Shown here: positions 27,490-37,699 of the stretch, piece after piece
Position numbering within the stretch: the first letter of the stretch is position 1
How the letters are laid out: each line of letters starts with the position of its first letter
Assembly: GCF_004343305.1 (NCBI RefSeq)
Contig: NZ_SMAF01000009.1
Coordinates: 62,001-126,000, forward strand
Direction of reading: 5' to 3'
DNA length: 64,000 bases
From: Pseudofulvimonas gallinarii
GTDB lineage: Bacteria; Pseudomonadota; Gammaproteobacteria; Xanthomonadales; UBA2363
Program-made: the position numbers and the translations under genes
Notes under the pieces: model-generated
Databases searched by the model: none
Told to the model about the DNA's origin: nothing
Seen by the model: only the letters and a program-made list of their open reading frames with translations

Positions 27490-28823
27490 TCATTCGAAGT
27501 CGTGGAAGAAGATGCTGTCGTCGGACGTCAGTTTGCGGATATTGCCGTTGATGCTGACCGAGTAGACGTTGCCCGCCTCGTCCTCGCCGAAGCCGACGTT
27601 GCCGGGATGGGTGGTGAACTGCGTCTTCGGCCACGGGCTGGCGGAATCGGTGGCGTACCAGACGCGGCCGTTGTTGGAATCGCCGAACCAGTAGCTGCCA
27701 TGCAATGCGCGGATCGGTCCGCGGTACATGTAACCGCCACTGATCGCGCCACCATCACTGCGCGGGTAGTCGAGGATCGGCAGCGTCGAACCGGGGAACG
27801 AATTGCTGGTGCTGTTCACACACGGTGGCGACTGCTTGTTGATGCGGAAGCCTTCCATGCAACCCCAACCGAAGTGCCGCGCCTCACCCTCGGGTGCAAA
27901 GCTGATTTCCTCGCGCGCGCCCTGCCCGACGTCGCCGATGTACATGTTGCCGGTGGCGCGGTCGAAGCTGAAACGCCAGGGATTGCGCAGGCCGGTGTGC
28001 CAGATCTCGTCGCAGGTCGAGCTGCTGCCGACCATGGGATTGTCGGCCGGAATCGAATAGTTCGCAGGTTGTCCCGCGGTCGCGCCGCACATTTCGGCCG
28101 TGGCGCTGGCGGTCGCGTTGTCCACGTCGAGGCGCAGGATCTTGCCCAGCAGCCAGTAATTGGTGCCACCACCGGGCGCGCAGTTGTTCGGTGAGTTGTC
28201 GGCCGGCTTTTTCCAGTTGCACAGCGCGAAGCCGTGCGGGTCGTTCTGCGGTCCGCCATCACCGGACGAGTAATTCCGCCATCACCGGACGAGTAATAAA
28301 GATAACCGTCGGGTCCGAAATGCAGGTCGCCGCCATTGTGGTTGCCTGCCAGGTCCGGGATGCGGATGATGTCGAGGCGACTGTCCGGATCGGCGACGTC
28401 CGGATTCTCCTTCGACACCGAGTAGCGGGCGATCACCTGGTCGGGCGAACCGCCCAGACGCGGCTCGGCGGCCGGCGCCGTGAAGGCGACGTAGAAATAC
28501 CCGTTGCTGGCGAAATCCGGATGGAAGGCCAGTCCGAGCAGGCCGCTTTCACTGGACGTGGTCACGCTGCGGCTCAGGAAATTGGTCAGCGTTTGCGGCG
28601 GCGAGCCATCCGCGGCCAGCTGGCCGACCCGGATCGTGCCGTTCTTCTGCACGATGAAGATGCGGTTGCTGCCGTCGCCGGCGTGCCGGAGCGCAACCGG
28701 TTCGCTGATGTCGGAGGTGATGAACGGACTGAGAGCGAGATCGTCGGGAATCGTCTGGGCGATGGCCGGCGTCGATGCCAGGCCGATCGCGGACACAAGC
28801 AGGCGGGTGGAGGTGATGCGCAT
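27490..28823 (-). pseudogene. PQQ-dependent sugar dehydrogenase paralogue, frameshifted by a 23-bp tandem duplication
   Basis: The first part (ATG 28823, signal peptide ending AIAQ) reads as a glucose/sorbosone dehydrogenase beta-propeller up to NHNGGDLHFGPDGYLYYSSGDGG-type blade residues, then leaves frame. The rest, in another frame, covers the propeller down to TSDDSIFFHDFE and TGA at 27490. The shift is at an exact 23-bp direct duplication (28252-28274 and 28275-28297). Removing one copy restores one frame of 436 aa (DGG-PQNDPHGFALCNW). The protein would be a periplasmic or secreted PQQ-type dehydrogenase. It is a close paralogue of the next gene. Could be recent inactivation, a phase-variable state, or an assembly error. 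Confidence 0.9.
28252..28297. repeat. Perfect 23-bp tandem duplication
   Basis: Two identical adjacent units, 28252-28274 and 28275-28297, each beginning TCCGCCATCACC and ending GAGTAAT. They lie inside the sugar dehydrogenase gene; 23 is not a multiple of 3, so the extra copy causes the frameshift. Confidence 0.97.
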
Positions 28824-28987
28824 GGCGGGCCCCGGGAATGATGGAGCGCCCGATTATCTCGACCGGGGGCGCTGGCGTGGGAACATTCCGTTATTCGCGT
28901 GACGGAATCGACATGATTCCGACCATCGGCCCAAGGCCGACGCCGCGTGGCACGGGATGTCCGCCCGCGGACATCCCGGCCGAACCA

Positions 28988-30460
28988 TCAGAGCGGTGAA
29001 TCCTCGAAGCCGTCGTAGAAGATCACGTCCGCATCAGGCATGAACACCGCCACCACCTCGCAGTCGGCGTCGATGGGCCCGGTGGTCCAGGTGGTACCGG
29101 ACAGCACACCGCCGCAACCACTGACCTCGTCGATGACGAAGTGCGGATCGGCGAGGATCTCGAAACTGACGGTATCGCCCTCTTCGACTTCCTGCGGCAC
29201 GGACGGATCGATGCTGCCGCCGGGTCCGATGACCGTCGGCGTCACGGTATGGACGATGGGCTTGATGTCAGTGGAGGTGAAGCGCGTGATGGCGACGCCG
29301 CCGCTGCGCACCACGTAGACATTGCCCTCTTCGTCCTCGCCGAAGCTGGTGATGCCGCCGCTCTGCGCCGTTCCCCATTCGCTGAAGGTCCAGCTCGTGC
29401 CGACCTTGTTGGCGAAGAAGATCTTGCGCGAACCGTAGTCGCCGAAGATATAGGTGCCGCGCAGGCCCTGGATGGGCCCGCGATACATGTAGCCACCGGT
29501 GATCGAATAACCCTGGCTGCGCGGGTACTGCATGATCGGCAGCACATGCGGATAGGCCATGCCGCCGGAGCAGTTCGTGTAGACGTTGCTCGCCTCGTAG
29601 CACTTCCAGCCGAAATTATGGATCTGGTTGAGCTGGTCGGCGGCGACGAAATCGACTTCCTCGATCGCGTTCTGGCCGACGTCGCCGATGTACAGGTCAC
29701 CGGTCACGCGGTCGAAGCTCCAGCGCCACGGGTTGCGCAGGCCGATATACGCGATCTCCGCGCATCCGCCACCATTGGCGAACGGATTGTCGGACGGAAT
29801 CGCATACGGCAGCGTGCCGGTGCCGCCGCAGGCATGGGCATTCGCGGCGCTGCCATCGACATCGATGCGCAGCATCTTCCCGAGCAGCGAGTTCAGGGCC
29901 TGGCTCCGGCCTGCACCCGTGCCGCCATTGCCACCGCCGTCACCCATGCCGATGTAGAGGTAACCATCCGGTCCGAACAGCAGGTTGCCGCCGTTGTGGT
30001 TCCAGTCCGGTTGGGCGATCAGCATCAATTGCCGGCGCGTGCCCAGGTCGGCGACATTCGGGTTGCTGTCCGATGCCTGGTACTCGACGATGCGCGTATC
30101 GCCATTGCCGTCAGTGTAGTTGACGTAGAACTTGCGGTTGCTGGCGAACTGCGGATGGAAGGCCACGCCGAGCAGGCCGCTTTCACCGCCGCCGGTGAAA
30201 CCACCCGGCGTCGAGGCGTTCAGTGTCAGGAACGTCGGCGCCAGGACGACGCCGTTCTGGATAATCTTGAGATTGCCGCCCTGCTCGAGCACGAACAGCC
30301 GGCCGCTGCCGTCGCCGGCGTGGCGCAGGCCGGTGGCACCGGACACCGTTCCGCTGGTGATCACCGGCTGCAGCGAAAGGTCGGCGGGCGGCTGCGCCCA
30401 GGCACTGGCGGACGTGCCCAGCGCGACGGCGGCGGAAAGCGAAAGCAGGCATCGATTCAT
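28988..30460 (-). CDS. PQQ-dependent sugar dehydrogenase (glucose/sorbosone dehydrogenase family), secreted
   Basis: 490 aa from ATG 30460 (MNRCLLSLSAAVALG), signal peptide cleaved after AWAQ. The six-bladed propeller (about 25-400) carries HNGGNLLFGPDGYLYIGMGD and NPWRWSFDR motifs of soluble PQQ glucose/aldose sugar dehydrogenases. A C-terminal domain (about 405-475; GPGGSIDPSVPQEVEEGDT ... DADCEVVAVF) is the 'bacterial repeat'/Flg-new type with a cysteine pair. The protein ends VIFYDGFEDSPL, a C-terminal tag shared with other exported proteins here. Its paralogue next door lacks the extra domain and is frameshifted. Confidence 0.88.
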   Translation of the reverse strand: MNRCLLSLSAAVALGTSASAWAQPPADLSLQPVITSGTVSGATGLRHAGDGSGRLFVLEQGGNLKIIQNGVVLAPTFLTLNASTPGGFTGGGESGLLGVAFHPQFASNRKFYVNYTDGNGDTRIVEYQASDSNPNVADLGTRRQLMLIAQPDWNHNGGNLLFGPDGYLYIGMGDGGGNGGTGAGRSQALNSLLGKMLRIDVDGSAANAHACGGTGTLPYAIPSDNPFANGGGCAEIAYIGLRNPWRWSFDRVTGDLYIGDVGQNAIEEVDFVAADQLNQIHNFGWKCYEASNVYTNCSGGMAYPHVLPIMQYPRSQGYSITGGYMYRGPIQGLRGTYIFGDYGSRKIFFANKVGTSWTFSEWGTAQSGGITSFGEDEEGNVYVVRSGGVAITRFTSTDIKPIVHTVTPTVIGPGGSIDPSVPQEVEEGDTVSFEILADPHFVIDEVSGCGGVLSGTTWTTGPIDADCEVVAVFMPDADVIFYDGFEDSPL

Positions 30461-30596
30461 GGCATTGATTCCCGGAAGGTGGATGGGCTGCGACCGGTAC
30501 CGGCACCAGCGACCACCGGAGTCTCGCACACATGGCCGCCGGGGTCGCCGTCGCCGGTCGATTTCCGGTCAGGCGCGGCGAGCTCCGTGGCCATGC

Positions 30597-31466
30597 TCAC
30601 GCGAGCTTGAGGCGGATCAGTGAGGAAATGTCTTCATCGCCATAGCCGGCTTCCAGCAGGTGCGCGTAGTCGGCCTGGGCGGCCGTCGCAGTCGGCAGCG
30701 TCATGCCGGCCTCTTCGGCCAGCGCGGCGACGATGCCCAGGTCCTTGTGCAGCAGGCGGAGCTTGAATCCGACGTCGAACTTGCCGGCCAGCATGGTGCG
30801 GCCGCGCTTGTCCATGAACCAGGTGCCGGCGGCACCATTGCCCAGCGTGTCGATCAGTGCATCCGTGTCCAGGCCCAGGCGCTCGGCCAGGGCCAGCCCT
30901 TCGCACACCGCTTCGGCAATGCCTGCCACCATCACCTGGTTGACCGCCTTGGTCGCCTGCCCGGCGCCGACGTCGCCGAAGCGAACCACGCGCCGACCGA
31001 AGGTTGCAAGCACCGGCCGCGCGCGTTCGAAGGCGTCGGCGGTACCGCCGACCAGTACCGACAGCGTGCCGTTGCGTGCACCTTCGACGCCACCGGTCAG
31101 CGGCGCGTCGATGAAGTCGGCGCCGATGGCGGCCAGGCGCTGCGCCGCACTGCGCGCGGTCGCCGGCGCGACGGTCGAGGTGTCGATCACCAGTGACCCC
31201 GGTTGCAGGCCGGCACACAGCGCATCGACCACATCCAGCACGTCCCTGTCGGCGGACACGCAGGTCACCACCACGTCGCAGGCGGCGGCCAGTTCCGCCA
31301 GTGTCTGCGGCAGCGCCACGCCGGTGTTGGCGGCGAAGCGCCCGGACTTGTCGCGACTGCGGTTCCAGACCGCGGCCAGCAGGCCGGCGGCATGCAGGTG
31401 GCGCGCCATCGGTTCGCCCATCGCGCCCAGACCGACAAGGCCGACGCGGGATGCAGGGGTCGTCAT
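30597..31466 (-). CDS. NAD(P)-dependent beta-hydroxyacid dehydrogenase (3-hydroxyisobutyrate dehydrogenase family)
   Basis: 289 aa. GLVGLGAMGEPMARHLHAAG is the Rossmann dinucleotide fold of the family (key G-x-G-x-M-G); VIDTSTVAPATA and DAPLTGGVEGARNGTLSV are the substrate and catalytic motifs, with the catalytic lysine in ATKAVNQ. ATG 31466 is chosen over 31478 because GGAGAT lies 6 nt before it. Family members oxidise 3-hydroxyisobutyrate, tartronate semialdehyde or succinate semialdehyde (GHB/glyoxylate reductase); the substrate cannot be set from sequence. No valine-degradation genes are adjacent. Confidence 0.9.
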   Translation of the reverse strand: MTTPASRVGLVGLGAMGEPMARHLHAAGLLAAVWNRSRDKSGRFAANTGVALPQTLAELAAACDVVVTCVSADRDVLDVVDALCAGLQPGSLVIDTSTVAPATARSAAQRLAAIGADFIDAPLTGGVEGARNGTLSVLVGGTADAFERARPVLATFGRRVVRFGDVGAGQATKAVNQVMVAGIAEAVCEGLALAERLGLDTDALIDTLGNGAAGTWFMDKRGRTMLAGKFDVGFKLRLLHKDLGIVAALAEEAGMTLPTATAAQADYAHLLEAGYGDEDISSLIRLKLA

Positions 31467-31538
31467 GGGGATCTCCATCGGTAACGTTCGACCACCGCTT
31501 GCGCGGCGCGTCGTGTGGCAGGTGCTGTTGTTGGCCGG

Positions 31539-33776
31539 TCAGTAGGTGGCCACGGCGAGGCTCTGTTCGCGCTGCGCCGCGATGCGCTGCACGAGGTCGT
31601 CGCGCAGCTCCCGGAAGCGCGGCAGGTCGCGCAGGGCGTCAAGTCGCGGATCGATGTCGACCATCCAGCGTTCGTTGAATCCCATTGCCATCGCCTTGTC
31701 CAGCTTTGCCAGCGCGCCCTCCGCATCGCCATCGACAGCCAGCAGTGTCGCCTCGCCGAATTCGGTGGCGGCACCACTGAGGCCCTGCTCGTGCGCCTGC
31801 TGCAGGCTCTGCTGCAGCAGGTCATGCACCGATGCCGCTTCACTGTCGGCGCCGGACTGGCGCAGCAGCAGGATGAGGCCGGCGGCGGGGTTGAGCTGGT
31901 CGGTGGTCAGAAGGCCGCCGCCCTGCACCTCGACCAGCTTGCGCAGCGAACGCATGGCGCGATCGCTCTGGCCGTTGCGGTAGTCGGACAGCCAGCCCAG
32001 CCACAGCAACGGCTGGTATTCCGCGGCGACCGGCTCGGAGCGGCCGAGCACCTGCTCCAGGCGTGCCACCAGTTCCAGTGACAAGGGCGCCTGCGTGTCG
32101 CGCTGGAGCTGGAGCATGAATTCCAGCCAGTGCCGCATCGGCAGGGTCGAGGGCAGCCTCGTCGTCAGGCGTTCGGCCTCGTCCAGGCGCTCCAGCGCCG
32201 ACAGCGACATGATCAGGCCCATGATGGCGTTCGGGCCTTCCGGATCCTGCCGCCATGCCAGGTCGGATTGGCGCAGCGATTCGACCAGGCGCCCGTTGTT
32301 GCGCTCGAAGGTGGCGAGGTTGACGCGTGCGACGTTGCTGTCGGGGATGACGGCCAGCAGGTCGACGAGCAGTCGCCGTGCGCCTTCGTTGTCGCCCTGC
32401 GCGTAGCGGTTGTTCGCAAGGTTGACGGTGATCGCCGGATCAAGGGGGCTCATCGCCAGGGCGCGTTCGAGGACTTCACCGCGTGCATTGAGGCGGCCCT
32501 GGCGACCGTAGAGGCCGCCCAGCCACATCAGCGCCATGTCGTAGTTGGGATCGAGGCGGATCGCTTCCAGCAGGTTGCCTTCGGCGGCGTCGAGCTGTCC
32601 TGCGGTGAAGCGCAGCAGGCCCAGCGAAGCCCAGGCCTCGCCCAGGCCCGGCGCCAGCGTCAGCGCCTTCACGACCGCCGGTTCCGCCAGGGTCACGGCC
32701 TCCGCCGCCGACACCCCGCCGTAGTCGGTCAGCAACAGCCGTGAATCCGCCAGGCCGCACCAGGCACGCGCATAGTCGGGATCGATCTCGATGGCCTGCT
32801 CGAACAGCGCTGCCGCGCGCGCCAGCGAGGACGGCGTGCGCTGGCGCCACAGCACGCGTCCCTGCAGGTACAGCTCGTGTGCCTTGAGGTCGCGGGTGTC
32901 GGCGCTGCCGACCGCCGCGCGGGCGGCCGGGCCGGGAACATCCCGGGTCAGCCCGGGAATGCGTCGGCGCAGGTTCGCGACGATGTCCGTGGTGATCTCG
33001 TCCTGCAGGTCGAAGATGTCGCGGTCGGGCCGTTCGTAGGATTCGCTCCACAGGTGATAGCCGTTGCCGGCGTCGATGAGCTGCACGGTGATGCGGATGC
33101 GCCCTTCGGCCTTGCGCACCGAGCCTTCGACCACCGTCGCCACGTTCAGCGCCTGGCCGATCCCCGTGACATCGAGCCGTCGTTCGCGCAGGGCGAACGA
33201 CGAGGTGCGCGCCGCGACGCGCAGGCCCTGCACGCGCGCCAGCCGGTCCAGCAGCTCCTCGGCCAGCCCGTCGGCGAACCAGCCCTGGTCGCGCGCCGGA
33301 CTCATGTCGTCGAACGGCAGCACGGCAATCGAATTGGGTGGCGCGGAAGGCGCCGCGGCGGCGGGCGCCGACCTGGCCTGCGGCGCGGGACCGGCCCCGT
33401 CGCCGTCGATGTCGCGATAGACATCGGACAGCCACCATGCCGCCACGCCCACGGTGATCAGGACCACGAACAGGGCGAACAGCCGCGCGGGCCCGACACC
33501 GCCGACACCGCCACGGTCGCGCGTGAGGCCGCCTTCGCCACGGTCGAACACCCAGGCCAGCACCAGCACGACGGGCAGGCCGAGCACGGCGAGCAGGATG
33601 GTCCAGGTCATCACCCAGCCGGGCAGGCCCAGCGGCTCGAAGGTGATTTCGCCCAGCTGCAGTACCACCCAGGCGACGAGCACGTAGCCGACGCCGGCCC
33701 GGACGACCTTCCGGCGCCGCAGTTCAGCCCAGGTGCGGGCCAGCAGGGGCAGGTTGTGCTCGGGGAGCTCGGGCAT
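31539..33776 (-). CDS. Membrane-anchored TolB-N-like/TPR protein (adenylate cyclase-associated type)
   Basis: 745 aa from ATG 33776 (MPELPEHNLPLLARTWAELRRRKV); this start aligns with related proteins that begin with a W-x-E-L-R-R-R-x-V motif, though no good ribosome site is seen. Three membrane helices lie in the first 165 residues. A TolB-N/FlgO-like domain follows (about 180-310: SIAVLPFDDMSPARDQGWFADG and GTVQLIDA-like strand), then TPR repeats to the end (about 330-740). The family is common in Xanthomonadales and is often a C-terminal part of adenylate cyclases or winged-helix regulators; no output domain is present here. Confidence 0.85.
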   Translation of the reverse strand: MPELPEHNLPLLARTWAELRRRKVVRAGVGYVLVAWVVLQLGEITFEPLGLPGWVMTWTILLAVLGLPVVLVLAWVFDRGEGGLTRDRGGVGGVGPARLFALFVVLITVGVAAWWLSDVYRDIDGDGAGPAPQARSAPAAAAPSAPPNSIAVLPFDDMSPARDQGWFADGLAEELLDRLARVQGLRVAARTSSFALRERRLDVTGIGQALNVATVVEGSVRKAEGRIRITVQLIDAGNGYHLWSESYERPDRDIFDLQDEITTDIVANLRRRIPGLTRDVPGPAARAAVGSADTRDLKAHELYLQGRVLWRQRTPSSLARAAALFEQAIEIDPDYARAWCGLADSRLLLTDYGGVSAAEAVTLAEPAVVKALTLAPGLGEAWASLGLLRFTAGQLDAAEGNLLEAIRLDPNYDMALMWLGGLYGRQGRLNARGEVLERALAMSPLDPAITVNLANNRYAQGDNEGARRLLVDLLAVIPDSNVARVNLATFERNNGRLVESLRQSDLAWRQDPEGPNAIMGLIMSLSALERLDEAERLTTRLPSTLPMRHWLEFMLQLQRDTQAPLSLELVARLEQVLGRSEPVAAEYQPLLWLGWLSDYRNGQSDRAMRSLRKLVEVQGGGLLTTDQLNPAAGLILLLRQSGADSEAASVHDLLQQSLQQAHEQGLSGAATEFGEATLLAVDGDAEGALAKLDKAMAMGFNERWMVDIDPRLDALRDLPRFRELRDDLVQRIAAQREQSLAVATY

Positions 33777-33871
33777 GGGCAGGCGCTGGAGGTGGCGATC
33801 ATGATGCCCCATCCGTGCCGGAGGTTGAATCGGAATCGCCGGCCCATGCTGCCCCGTACGGCGCGGCCGGC

Positions 33872-33877
33872 TACAAT
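33872..33877 (+). promoter_or_regulatory. Candidate -10 box of the etfBA operon
   Basis: TACAAT at 33872-33877, 73 nt before the etfB start, is a near-consensus sigma-70 -10 hexamer in an otherwise very GC-rich gap. No good -35 is present 16-18 nt upstream. Confidence 0.35.
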
Positions 33878-33949
33878 GGCGACCCCATTTTCCCGCCTCC
33901 GGCCGCCCCGCCGCCGGTGGCGCGCCCTGCATCGAGGTCAATCGAGACG

Positions 33950-34696
33950 ATGAAGATCCTGGTCGGTTACAAGCGCGTGGTGGACTACAACGTCCGCATC
34001 CAGGTCAAGCCCGACAGTTCCGGCGTGGTGACCGAAGGCGTCAAGCTGTCGCCCAACCCCTTCGACGAGATCGCGCTGGAAGAGGCCCTGCGCCTGCGCG
34101 AGAAGGGCATCGCCAGCGAAGTCGTGGTCGCGACCATCGCGCCGGCCGATGCCCAGGCACATCTGCGCAACGGCCTGGCCATGGGCGCCAACCGCGCCAT
34201 CCACGTCGTCACCGACGAGGTCGTGCAGCCGCTGACAGCGGCGCGCATTCTGCTCAAGCTGATCGAGAAGGAACAGCCGGGGCTGGTGCTGCTGGGCAAG
34301 CAGGCGATCGACGACGATGCCAACCAGACCGGCCAGATGCTGGCGGCGCTGTGGGATCGCCCGCAGGCGACGTTCGCCTCGGAAATCGTCGTCGACGGCC
34401 AGGTCGCCCGCGTCACCCGCGAAGTGGACGCCGGCCTTGAAACCATCGAGATCGACCTGCCGGCGGTGGTCACCACCGACCTGCGCCTCAACGAGCCGCG
34501 CTTCATCAAGCTGCCGGACATCATGAAGGCCAAGAGCAAGCCGCTGGAGACGATCGCGCTCGCCGACCTCGGGGTCGAAGCCGCCGCCGGCCTGACCGCC
34601 AGCCACTATGCCGCGCCGGCCAAGCGCAGCAAGGGCGTGATGGTCAAGGACGTCGCCGAGCTGGTCGCCGCCCTGAAGGCCAAGGGCCTGGTCTGA
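33950..34696 (+). CDS. etfB: Electron transfer flavoprotein beta subunit
   Basis: 248 aa, typical length. It starts MKILVGYKRVVDYNVRIQVK, matches EtfB throughout, and has the AMP-binding region and the recognition loop (about residues 185-200: LRLNEPRFIKLPDIMKAKSK). EtfB/EtfA take electrons from acyl-CoA dehydrogenases and pass them to ETF-ubiquinone oxidoreductase. The alpha subunit gene follows 64 bp downstream. Confidence 0.96.
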   Translation: MKILVGYKRVVDYNVRIQVKPDSSGVVTEGVKLSPNPFDEIALEEALRLREKGIASEVVVATIAPADAQAHLRNGLAMGANRAIHVVTDEVVQPLTAARILLKLIEKEQPGLVLLGKQAIDDDANQTGQMLAALWDRPQATFASEIVVDGQVARVTREVDAGLETIEIDLPAVVTTDLRLNEPRFIKLPDIMKAKSKPLETIALADLGVEAAAGLTASHYAAPAKRSKGVMVKDVAELVAALKAKGLV

Positions 34697-34760
34697 TTCC
34701 GCATCCGCCTTGCACGGACGGAGCCCGCTCCGTCCCGCACCTCAGTCGAGGACATATCCA

Positions 34761-35699
34761 ATGAGCAAGATCCTGATCGTCGCCGAGCACCTCAACGGCC
34801 AGCTCAACGCCAGCACCGCCAAGTGCGTGACGGCGGCCGGCAAGCTGTCGCCGGAAGCCATCGATATCCTGGTGCTGGCCGCCGATGCCGCCGGCATCGC
34901 CGCGCAGGCCGCCCAGATCGCCGGGGTCAGCCGCGTGCTGACGGTGGAACGCGCCGAGAACGCGCAGTCGCTGTCCGCCGTGCTGGCGCCCCAGGTGGCC
35001 AAGGCTGCCGCCGGTTACAGCCACGTGTTCGGCCCGTCGACCACCTTCGGCAAGGACCTGATGCCACGCGTCGCCGCGCTGCTCGGCGTGCCGCAGGTTT
35101 CCGACCTGATGGAAGTGGTCGATGCGCAGACCTTCAAGCGCCCTGTGTACGCCGGCAACGCCATCGTCACGGTGAGCGCACCGGCGGGCGCGATCGTCGC
35201 CACCGTCCGAACCGCATCGTTCCCGGCGGCCGCCGAAGGCGGCGGCGCCAGCGTCGAGGCGCTGTCGCTGGACGTCGCGCTGCCGACGCACACGCGCTTC
35301 GTCGAGCTGAAGGCCGGCAAGAGCGACCGCCCGGACCTGCAGACGGCGTCCCGTGTGGTGTCCGGTGGCCGCGCCCTGGGTTCGGCCGACAGCTTCCGCA
35401 TCATCTACTCGCTGGCCGACAAGCTCGGTGCCGGTGTCGGCGCCTCGCGCGCCGCGGTCGATGCCGGCTACGTGCCGAACGACATGCAGGTCGGCCAGAC
35501 CGGCAAGATCATCGCGCCGGAGCTGTACATCGCGATCGGCATCTCCGGCGCCATCCAGCATCTCACCGGCATCAAGGATGCCGGCACCATCGTGGCGATC
35601 AACAAGGACGCCGAGGCGCCGATCTTCGAGATCGCCGACTTCGGCCTGGTCGGCGACCTGTTCACGCTGGTCCCGGAGCTGGAAGCCGCGCTCGGCTGA
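34761..35699 (+). CDS. etfA: Electron transfer flavoprotein alpha subunit
   Basis: 312 aa. The C-terminal FAD-binding domain has the standard motifs: [48 protein letters not shown] and NKD[16 protein letters not shown]. Partner of EtfB in the mitochondrial-type ETF used in fatty-acid oxidation. Spacing (64 bp) implies one operon. Confidence 0.97.
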   Translation: MSKILIVAEHLNGQLNASTAKCVTAAGKLSPEAIDILVLAADAAGIAAQAAQIAGVSRVLTVERAENAQSLSAVLAPQVAKAAAGYSHVFGPSTTFGKDLMPRVAALLGVPQVSDLMEVVDAQTFKRPVYAGNAIVTVSAPAGAIVATVRTASFPAAAEGGGASVEALSLDVALPTHTRFVELKAGKSDRPDLQTASRVVSGGRALGSADSFRIIYSLADKLGAGVGASRAAVDAGYVPNDMQVGQTGKIIAPELYIAIGISGAIQHLTGIKDAGTIVAINKDAEAPIFEIADFGLVGDLFTLVPELEAALG

Positions 35700-35726
35700 G
35701 CGCTCCCCCACCACGCCAGGGACGGC

Positions 35727-37634
35727 ATGATGGAACCGCGTCGCCTTGTCGCCCGATTGCTCGCGCCGGCCCTCTTGGCCGGCGCGCTGCTATCCGGCGC
35801 CTGCTCATCGGATCACGCGGCGGATGCGGGCGTCGCGGCACTCGCCGCGGATTCGCCTGCCGGCCGCTGGCATCTCCAACAGGGAGGCCGGCGACTGGTC
35901 CTCGACCTGGGCGCCGAGGGCGGACGTGCCTTCGGGGAAATCCGCCGTGAAGGCGAACCGGCGCAGAAGATCGAACGCATCGACTGGCAGCCGGAGACCG
36001 GCACGCTGTCGTTCCGCAGCGGCATCGAAGGCCACTGGCGCTGGTATCGCGCCGTGCTGGTCGACGGCGTCCTGCGCGGACGCGCGACGCTGCTCGGCAA
36101 CCATTCGGACATGCCGGCCGCCAGCGGTTTCATCGAGGTCGTGACCGGCTGGCATGCCCGCCGCTTCGACCAGGAACGGGTGCCGAGGTCCTGGGATGTC
36201 CAGCTTGCCGATGGCCGGCTGGCCCGAATCCGGATCGACCGCGGCAACGACCCGGACGGGACGGACCTCGTCGGCACCTACAAGGTCTTCGCCTCGCGCA
36301 GCCGCCATTCCAATGCCGAGGAACTGGAATACGCGCTGACCGGCATCGAATGGGACGGCGAGACGCTGCGCTTCCAGCGAGCGCTGGCCGACGGCATCGA
36401 GCAGTTCGAGGCGCGTGCCGAGGGCCGTCGCCTGCACGGCCGCTACCGGCACGACGGCGACGGCCGCTGGCGTTCGCTGCAGGGCACCCGCGCCGAGCTG
36501 CTGGGCTACGGCCTGTCTGCGCGGATGGCAGCGGAACGCGACGACTGGCAGGCGCTGACGCGGCGACGCGTCGCGCACCTGCTGATGGCCGGCGCGCCGG
36601 ATCCGGTGGACACGTCAGTCCAGGTGCTGCAGGCCCGTGTGCCGGCGCGCCGCAGCCGTCGCATCGATGAAGGGCGCGACGACATGCCGGAACAGTGGCC
36701 GGCGAACTACACGCTGGATGAACTGGCGTTCCGATGGACGTTCACGGCCGGGGATGGCACGGCACTGGAACGCCATGCACACGGCTGGATCGCCACGCCT
36801 GCCGCCGAAGGCGGACGCCGACCGGCAGTCATCGTGCTCAATGGCCACGCCAGCAGCGCCTGGCAGATGTTCGATCCCGATGCCTGGATGTACTGGTACG
36901 GCGATGCCTTTGCGCGTCGCGGCCACGTCGTGCTCGGCCTGGACGTGTCGCACCGCGACTACGGCGATGACCCCGATGGCGGCAACCATGCGCATCCGGC
37001 GATCAGCCGCGACGGCCAGAGCAGCGAGTGGGAACAGGATGGCGAACGCGCCTGGGACGTGATGCGCGCCATTGATTACCTGCTTGCGCGCGACGACGTC
37101 GACCCCGACCGGATCGTGCTGGCCGGGCTGTCGATGGGCGCCGAGGTCGCCGTGCAGGCCGCTGCGCTCGATACGCGCGTGCGATTGACCGTGCTCGGCG
37201 GCTTCATGCCCGACCTGCAGGTGATGGCCTGGAACGGCAATCACGAATGCTGGCAATGGCTCAACGCCGACATCAACGAGTACGTGGACCTGTCCACCTA
37301 CCTGGCGCTGGTCGCGCCGCGCGCGCTGATCGCGCAATCGGCGGCCCGCGACTTCACGTTCTCGCGACGCGACCCGCCCTTCAGCGCCGATCTGCAGGTC
37401 GCACGGCGCGCCCGCGTCGCCTGGAATGACCAGTCCTCGCGCTTCATCCACCTGCTCCACGACGGCGAACACAGCCTGCGCACCGGCGTCCGCGACGGCG
37501 GCGTGCGCGCCTTCGCCCACGATGTGGCGCGGGTGGAGGGCGATCCGCACTGGCAGACCGCGCCCGCGACGGTGGCGCCCGGGCGCGATCTTTTCGAACT
37601 GGTCGAACAGGCGCTGGACGACGGCCCGCGCTGA
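35727..37634 (+). CDS. Exported alpha/beta hydrolase, possible lipoprotein (paralogue 1)
   Basis: 635 aa; AGGGA 5 nt before ATG 35727. The signal ends LLSGA-C26, an atypical lipobox (Ser at -3), so lipidation is only possible. Residues 45-290 form a beta-rich N-terminal domain of unknown type; the alpha/beta hydrolase domain (about 330-620) has [31 protein letters not shown], the nucleophile elbow GLSMGAE (Ser) and a C-terminal HDGEHS (His). It resembles acetyl-xylan esterase/peptidase-like hydrolases; substrate unknown. A paralogue with the same two-domain layout is at 41414-43342, on the other side of the UbiA-dprE1-dprE2 genes. Confidence 0.82.
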   Translation: MMEPRRLVARLLAPALLAGALLSGACSSDHAADAGVAALAADSPAGRWHLQQGGRRLVLDLGAEGGRAFGEIRREGEPAQKIERIDWQPETGTLSFRSGIEGHWRWYRAVLVDGVLRGRATLLGNHSDMPAASGFIEVVTGWHARRFDQERVPRSWDVQLADGRLARIRIDRGNDPDGTDLVGTYKVFASRSRHSNAEELEYALTGIEWDGETLRFQRALADGIEQFEARAEGRRLHGRYRHDGDGRWRSLQGTRAELLGYGLSARMAAERDDWQALTRRRVAHLLMAGAPDPVDTSVQVLQARVPARRSRRIDEGRDDMPEQWPANYTLDELAFRWTFTAGDGTALERHAHGWIATPAAEGGRRPAVIVLNGHASSAWQMFDPDAWMYWYGDAFARRGHVVLGLDVSHRDYGDDPDGGNHAHPAISRDGQSSEWEQDGERAWDVMRAIDYLLARDDVDPDRIVLAGLSMGAEVAVQAAALDTRVRLTVLGGFMPDLQVMAWNGNHECWQWLNADINEYVDLSTYLALVAPRALIAQSAARDFTFSRRDPPFSADLQVARRARVAWNDQSSRFIHLLHDGEHSLRTGVRDGGVRAFAHDVARVEGDPHWQTAPATVAPGRDLFELVEQALDDGPR

Positions 37635-37663
37635 GAACGGACGGGGCCAGGGGACCGATCCGC

Positions 37664-37669
37664 TATGAT
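37664..37669 (+). promoter_or_regulatory. Candidate -10 box before the arabinose-donor cassette
   Basis: TATGAT at 37664-37669, 30 bp before ATG 37700, in the 65-bp gap after the hydrolase gene. No clear -35 is seen, so read-through from upstream is also possible. Confidence 0.3.
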
Positions 37670-37699
37670 CGCGGCCAGGTCACCGGCCCTTTCGCCTGC

